Assembly (NCBI GenBank): GCA_041477815.1
Contig: JBGOUV010000344.1
Location: 1-7,637 of the forward strand
Source: JBGOUV01 sp041477815
GTDB lineage: Bacteria; Acidobacteriota; Terriglobia; Bryobacterales; JACQDG01
DNA length: 7,637 nucleotides
Direction of reading: 5' to 3'
Within the stretch, counting starts at the first letter, position 1. Each line of letters starts with the position of its first letter. This document shows positions 4,611 through 7,637 of this stretch, piece by piece. The notes under the pieces were generated by a model that saw nothing but the letters and a program-made list of their open reading frames with translations, was not told where the DNA came from and searched no databases. The position numbers and the translations under genes are program-made.

Positions 4611-7600
4611 ATGAAGTCCAATGTGATGAAACGCAGGTTAGCCGTTCTTTCCGTGCCATTGCTGCTCGCCGCACTTCTGGTAATTCCGGCGGCCTGGGGA
4701 CAAGAGCGATTTGGGAACCTGGAAGGCGTGGCCACAGATCCGACGGGCGCGGTAGTGCCCAACGTGGCTGTTACGATCACGAATTCGGTCACCGGGCGAG
4801 CCTATACGGCGAAGACGGGCCCCACCGGATCGTATCTCGTGCGCGACCTGGAGCCCGGCCGGTATCAGGTGAAGTTTGAGGCGAACGGGTTTTCGGTGTA
4901 CGAGGTCCCGGACGTCAACGTGCTCGTTGGAAAGCAGTTGAAAATCGACGCCTCCCTGCAGGTTGGGACGGCGCAGCAGGTGGTGCAGATCACCGAAGGG
5001 ATAGCCTTGCTCGATACCACCAGCACCATGGTGGCCCACAACGTGACCGCAGAAGAGTTCGACCGGCTGCCGAAAGCCCGCACCTTCCAGTCGCTGGTGG
5101 CGCTCTCTCCCTCCGTGAACACCGGAGCCCTGGAGAATGGGTTCCAGGTGAACGGCGCCAGCGGCGCCGAGAACCAGTTCAATATCGACGGCATCTCTAC
5201 CACCAGCATCATCACTGGCGGGACCCGCCAGGATGCGATTTTCGAGATCCTCCAGGAAGTGCAGGTGAAAACCGGCGGCGTGGACGCCGAATACGGGGGC
5301 GCGTTGGGCGGCGTGATCAGCGCCATCACGAAATCCGGTGGAAACTCCTTCCATGGCGACATTCACTACTACTTTGGGGGATCCGGGATCAGCGCCGGGC
5401 CCGTGCAGCGCCTCCTTCTCGACCCTATCAATGACACGACGGTGACTTACCAGCAAGACAACAAGAATTCTTTTAAGAACCAGGAGGTCGGGTACGCCCT
5501 GGGCGGACGTCTCATCAAGGATAAGCTGTTCTTTTTCTCGGCCGCTTCTCCGCGGTTCTCAAACGCCGAGAACAAGTATTTGGCCAATAGCGGAGTCACG
5601 CCCCTGACTATAAAGCGGGACCAGACCTTTTGGCAGGCGTTCAACAAAGTTTCGTTTGAGCCCAACACCAGGATGCGGGGCAGCGTGTTCTTCCTTTGGA
5701 GCCCCACCAAGTCCAAGGGCAGCTTGCCCGCCTACGACTACTTCGGGAATGCGGTGTCGGCATCCACTCAGGCCTTGGAGCCGCGCCCGAATATAGGGTA
5801 CTTCAGCCCGCAGTCGAACTACGGCGGACAACTGGACTTCACCCTATCGCCCTCTTCGCTGTTGAGTGTGCGAGGTGGACGGTTCTGGGACAATTACAAA
5901 GACACCGGTATTCCAGGCTTTGCCAACGTTACGTATCAGACTCCGATTCCCACGGCCCCGACGGCGACGTTTGGCGCGGATTTGATCGCCAGCGTTCCGG
6001 CCAATCTCCGCGGCGGCACGAACTTCTACAACACGCCGCGTTTCATCAACAACTTCCACGACTTGGCCACCCGCAGCTATCTGCAACTGGACTACAATGT
6101 CCTCACCCATTTCCTGGGAAGCCATGACCTCAAGCTGGGCTGGGGCGTTCAGAAGAATGTAAACAACGTGGATCAGGCCTATCCCGGCGGCGGGTACGTT
6201 TTCGCCTACTGGGACAGGGCGTTCCGCAGCAGCGTCACCGCCCAAACCCAGCGCGGACCCTATGGCTATTATGAGGTGCATGATTTCCGCACCAAGGGAA
6301 CCACGGGGGCGAATCTGAAGAATCTCTACATTCAGGACAAGTGGAGAATCAAACGCCTCACCTTGAATCTGGGCCTGCGGTTCGAGAGTGAAGCCATTCC
6401 GTCGTTCCGCCGCGACATTCGGGACAACGCTTTTGAATTCGGATGGACCGACAAGATTGCTCCGCGCTTCGGCGCCACCTACGACTTGTTCGGCACCGGC
6501 AAGGTCAAGATCTATGGAAGCTGGGGCCGCTACTTCGACTGGGTGAAGTATTCCCTGTCGCGCGGCGCCTTTGGAGCTGACTACTGGCACGTTTACTACC
6601 GGACCTTGGACACCCCTGACGCCTTCTCGCTCTCGGGGTTGATTCCGGGGGTGGCCGGAAGCAGCGGCACGAACCTTTCCGGTAAGAACATTTGGAGCAA
6701 TGTCACCGGTTCTTCCCGCGATCGGCGCGTTCCGAACTTCGACACGGTGGTGCCAGGTATTAAACCTAAGTACAGCGACTTGATGAACTTTGGCACGGAA
6801 TTCCAGCTCAGTCAAACGAGCGTGTTCCGTGCTGGATTCGTTCGCAACTCGCTGGGCCGCACCATCGAGGACCTCGGCGTCCTGGTGAACGGCGACGAAG
6901 TCTACTACTATGGGAACCCCGGCGAAGGCGGCGCCACCGTCACTCCCGTGTCCGGCGCCACCAAGCCATTCGCCACTCCCAAACCGGTCCGGACGTATAC
7001 CGCTCTGGAGTTGAGCGTCACGCGCCGCTTCTCCAAGCACTGGTTCGGCAGCGCCAGCTATGTCTACAGCCGGCTGCGCGGTAATTATCCGGGGCTTTCC
7101 AACACGGATGAGGTCCGTACTCCGACCAATAACGTTACTTACGGCAACGCGCAGGCCCCGGCCGGCACCATTGTCCGAAACGGCGATTCGGCCTCCCGCG
7201 CTTGGGACCTGGACGAGATCCTGTGGGATTCCCATGGCCACCTCGATTTCCAAGGACCGCTTCCCACCGACCGGCCGCACGTCGTGAAGCTGTATGGTTC
7301 ATATTCGTTCAAGTGGGGTACCGAGGCTGCTTTCACCTTCTACGGCGGCAGCGGAACGCCCTTGAGCACGTACGGCTGGACGATCAACGGCATTCCGATT
7401 TTCGTGAACGGCCGCGGGGACATGGGCCGCACGGACAAACTGACGCAGACGGATCTTCTAATCGCTCATGAAGTCAAGGTGGGCGAGGGCAAGAAGCTGC
7501 GCTTCGAAGCCAACATGCTGAACCTGTTCAATCAGAAGACCTCGCGGCACCGCTTCGTGGACTACAACCGGCAGCGCAATTCGTCGGAGATGGACCTGAG

Positions 7601-7637
7601 CAATGTCGACCTGGCCAAGGGCTTCGACTACAAGGCC
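4611..7637 (+). CDS. Oar-like TonB-dependent outer-membrane receptor, 3' end beyond the window
   Basis: 1009 codons are open to the window edge with no stop. A signal peptide covers about residues 1-30 (MKSNVMKRRLAVLSV, then LLLAALLVIP and a likely AWG/QE cleavage). A carboxypeptidase-regulatory-like beta-sandwich follows at about 35-110 (DPTGAVVPNVAVTITN to LEPGRYQVKF). The plug domain comes at roughly 125-245, with FQVNGASGAENQFNIDGIS, EILQEVQVKTGGVDAEYGG and ITKSGGNSFHG, the hallmark of Oar/SusC-like receptors common in Acidobacteriota. The rest is an aromatic-rich beta-barrel (for example YIQDKWRIKRLTLNLGLRFE). It sits in the outer membrane and should import a ligand, probably a glycan or oligosaccharide, using TonB energy; the ligand is not readable. 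ATG 4611 has GAAAGGA at 4592-4598 and GGGAAAG nearer the start. The ATG at 4626 would still keep a signal peptide but lacks a ribosome site. LNLFNQK near 7520-7540 suggests the C-terminus is close. Confidence 0.93.
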   Translation, partial: MKSNVMKRRLAVLSVPLLLAALLVIPAAWGQERFGNLEGVATDPTGAVVPNVAVTITNSVTGRAYTAKTGPTGSYLVRDLEPGRYQVKFEANGFSVYEVPDVNVLVGKQLKIDASLQVGTAQQVVQITEGIALLDTTSTMVAHNVTAEEFDRLPKARTFQSLVALSPSVNTGALENGFQVNGASGAENQFNIDGISTTSIITGGTRQDAIFEILQEVQVKTGGVDAEYGGALGGVISAITKSGGNSFHGDIHYYFGGSGISAGPVQRLLLDPINDTTVTYQQDNKNSFKNQEVGYALGGRLIKDKLFFFSAASPRFSNAENKYLANSGVTPLTIKRDQTFWQAFNKVSFEPNTRMRGSVFFLWSPTKSKGSLPAYDYFGNAVSASTQALEPRPNIGYFSPQSNYGGQLDFTLSPSSLLSVRGGRFWDNYKDTGIPGFANVTYQTPIPTAPTATFGADLIASVPANLRGGTNFYNTPRFINNFHDLATRSYLQLDYNVLTHFLGSHDLKLGWGVQKNVNNVDQAYPGGGYVFAYWDRAFRSSVTAQTQRGPYGYYEVHDFRTKGTTGANLKNLYIQDKWRIKRLTLNLGLRFESEAIPSFRRDIRDNAFEFGWTDKIAPRFGATYDLFGTGKVKIYGSWGRYFDWVKYSLSRGAFGADYWHVYYRTLDTPDAFSLSGLIPGVAGSSGTNLSGKNIWSNVTGSSRDRRVPNFDTVVPGIKPKYSDLMNFGTEFQLSQTSVFRAGFVRNSLGRTIEDLGVLVNGDEVYYYGNPGEGGATVTPVSGATKPFATPKPVRTYTALELSVTRRFSKHWFGSASYVYSRLRGNYPGLSNTDEVRTPTNNVTYGNAQAPAGTIVRNGDSASRAWDLDEILWDSHGHLDFQGPLPTDRPHVVKLYGSYSFKWGTEAAFTFYGGSGTPLSTYGWTINGIPIFVNGRGDMGRTDKLTQTDLLIAHEVKVGEGKKLRFEANMLNLFNQKTSRHRFVDYNRQRNSSEMDLSNVDLAKGFDYKA

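Noticed and set aside
5844..7280. Long minus-strand open frame of 478 codons opposite the receptor
   Set aside because: It is an antisense shadow of a convincing beta-barrel gene, with no recognisable domain.
1..7637. CRISPR arrays, tRNA or rRNA genes, insertion sequences
   Set aside because: No regularly spaced direct repeats with unique spacers, no tRNA-like cloverleaf or rRNA motifs, and no transposase or terminal inverted repeats were seen on either strand.

Overview
The window is GC-rich and looks like the chromosome of an Acidobacteriota-type organism, perhaps of the Solibacter/Bryobacter group. This is inferred from the very large Oar-like TonB-dependent receptor with an N-terminal carboxypeptidase-regulatory domain, from the bacterial microcompartment (BMC) operon beside it, and from codon use. 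No rRNA or other marker is present to settle the taxonomy.

Region 1 (1-1549) is the 3' part of a BMC operon. In order it holds the C-terminus of a class II (fuculose-phosphate-type) aldolase with an extra C-terminal tail, one hexameric BMC-H shell protein, and three consecutive EutN/CcmL-type BMC-P vertex proteins. A single BMC-H with three BMC-P genes and a class II aldolase resembles the PVM or PVM-like loci that process L-fucose or L-rhamnose. There, fuculose/rhamnulose 1-phosphate is cleaved and the toxic lactaldehyde is handled inside the shell. The first and second BMC-P genes are separated by a 99-base block of heptanucleotide and 18-nt repeats. A GC-rich inverted repeat follows the third.

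Region 2 (1550-4119) is a 261-base gap followed by a two-component system. The gap holds two candidate promoters and three GTCAA repeats at an exact 11-base period, the architecture bound by PhoB/OmpR-family regulators. A membrane sensor histidine kinase and a PhoB/OmpR-class response regulator follow, overlapping by ATGA.

Region 3 (4120-4610) is a 491-base stretch without an intact gene. It contains a weak hairpin after the regulator, a good extended -10 promoter candidate, and a decayed copy of the N-terminus of a TonB-dependent receptor (signal peptide plus regulatory-like domain). The decayed copy has an ACG where the start should be and a frameshift, and it lies in what would be the leader of the next gene.

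Region 4 (4611-7637) is an intact Oar-like TonB-dependent receptor that runs off the window end.

A plausible but unproven reading is that the receptor imports a glycan or sugar fragment at the outer membrane, the two-component system senses a periplasmic signal, and the microcompartment metabolises the deoxysugar product. No sequence element directly links the three units.
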